From: an uncultured Clostridia bacterium
Lineage (GTDB): Bacteria > Bacillota > Clostridia > Oscillospirales > Acutalibacteraceae
DNA: 21,469 nt
Assembly (NCBI GenBank): GCA_937901145.1
Contig: CALCHE010000092.1
Span: forward strand, 1 to 21,469
Reading direction: 5' to 3'
The notes under the pieces are model-generated. The model saw nothing but the letters and a program-made list of their open reading frames with translations, was not told where the DNA came from and made no database searches. Below are positions 21,151-21,469 of the stretch, piece after piece (the first letter of the stretch is position 1; every line of letters starts with the position of its first letter). Position numbers and translations under genes: made by a program.

Positions 21151-21469
21151 ATGCCCAGAAGTTACAAACCGATACAGCAACACGAGAAAGAAATATTAAA
21201 AATGCGAGAGGAAGGAAAGACCAATAGACAAATAGGAGAAAAATTAGGGTTTAGTAAAGAACAAATTAAGCAATTCATAAATCGTTACAATAAAAAGCAA
21301 ATGAAAATAAAAGCAGGAATGTCACTGAAAAGAAAAGGCAGACCCCCAAAAAATTATGTTGTGAGTGAAGAAGATAGGATAGCTGAGCTTCGATATATAG
21401 TCGCTCGTAAAGATGCAAAAATAAAGTCATTAGAAATGGAAAATGAACTGATGCGGGATTTTCTCTCGC
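21151..21469 (+). CDS. IS3-family-like transposase OrfA (partial, cut by window edge)
   Basis: An open reading frame starts at ATG 21151 behind TAGGAGG and stays open for 106 codons to the window end. The N-terminus MPRSYKPIQQHEKEILKMRE leads into a helix-turn-helix (about 12-50: EGKTNRQIGEKLGFSKEQIKQ). A basic RKGRPPK stretch (61-67) follows, then a leucine-zipper-like coiled coil (about 75-106) ending MENELMRDFLS. This layout is that of IS3-family OrfA proteins, which are normally fused by -1 frameshifting to a DDE-type OrfB. OrfB would lie beyond the window, so neither the frameshift nor the catalytic triad can be verified. A domesticated regulator is less likely. Confidence 0.8.
   Translation, partial: MPRSYKPIQQHEKEILKMREEGKTNRQIGEKLGFSKEQIKQFINRYNKKQMKIKAGMSLKRKGRPPKNYVVSEEDRIAELRYIVARKDAKIKSLEMENELMRDFLS

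Larger units (their letters stand above)
21065..21469 (+). mobile_element. Left part of an IS3-family-like insertion sequence
   Basis: The region after serS changes character: A-rich codons, a structured leader and an OrfA-type transposase gene running off the window. The left end is a guess: TGTCTTCTTGAACAAGTCCG starting near 21065 begins with TG as IS3-family ends do, but the matching right end is outside the window. A 7-bp hairpin, GTCCGTT-AAA-AACGGAC (21080-21096), lies within the presumed end. No target duplication can be checked. Confidence 0.6.

Noticed and set aside
1..21469. CRISPR arrays, tRNA or rRNA genes, prophage or defence genes
   Set aside because: No regular spaced repeats, no cloverleaf or rRNA-like sequence, and all long genes are housekeeping apart from the partial insertion sequence.

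Overview
The window is a chromosomal replication-origin region from a low-to-moderate GC Firmicute, most likely a Clostridia member close to Ruminococcaceae/Oscillospirales. The evidence is the order dnaA-dnaN-S4-recF-remB-gyrB-gyrA, a Noc-type ParB paralogue next to soj-spo0J, three exact copies of the Firmicute parS 16-mer, and A/T-rich codon choice with AGA arginines. I cannot name a genus from sequence alone.

Layout. 1-88: two opposed intrinsic terminators. 104-1568 (minus): a two-gene DNA-repair operon, ogg then nth, driven leftward from a good sigma-A-type promoter at 1592-1620. 1569-1777: divergent promoter region with a 39-nt pure A/T run. 1778-3085: dnaA. 3086-3320: the dnaA-dnaN spacer, read here as oriC, with several TTTTNCACA-type DnaA boxes, two of them directly abutting and followed by a run of CTA-type trinucleotides that matches the DnaA-trio unwinding layout of Bacillus subtilis. 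3321-11774: dnaN, S4 RNA-binding protein, recF, remB, gyrB, two small membrane proteins and gyrA, all co-directional. 11857-14122: an LCP cell-wall ligase, a FlK-like hotdog thioesterase and a HAD phosphatase. 14123-14331: a palindrome-rich regulatory spacer containing an inverted pair of DnaA boxes. 14332-19742: mnmG, rsmG, noc, soj (parA) and spo0J (parB), with parS sites inside mnmG, directly after mnmG, and between noc and soj. 19775-21043: serS. From about 21065 to the right edge: the start of an IS3-family-like insertion sequence, cut by the window.

How the genes work together. DnaA opens the origin and the sliding clamp DnaN and gyrase support elongation. Soj/Spo0J/parS segregate the origin, and Noc probably links the nucleoid to division. 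RecF, Nth and Ogg repair DNA, and MnmG and RsmG modify tRNA and rRNA. Genes on both sides point away from the dnaA region, as expected for a bidirectional origin. The usual Firmicute neighbours rpmH-rnpA-yidC-jag-mnmE are absent from this window; ogg-nth sits upstream of dnaA, and mnmG-rsmG-noc-soj-spo0J lies beyond gyrA on the same arm.

I saw no wholly new multi-gene system. The most interesting signals are regulatory. The noc gene has an extended -10 promoter inside a 15-bp inverted repeat whose 3' arm buries the Shine-Dalgarno, the same architecture as the transposase gene at the right edge. An inverted DnaA-box pair lies upstream of mnmG. The DnaA recognition motif is unusual and every origin box carries T at position 3. 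The Noc specificity residues are atypical.
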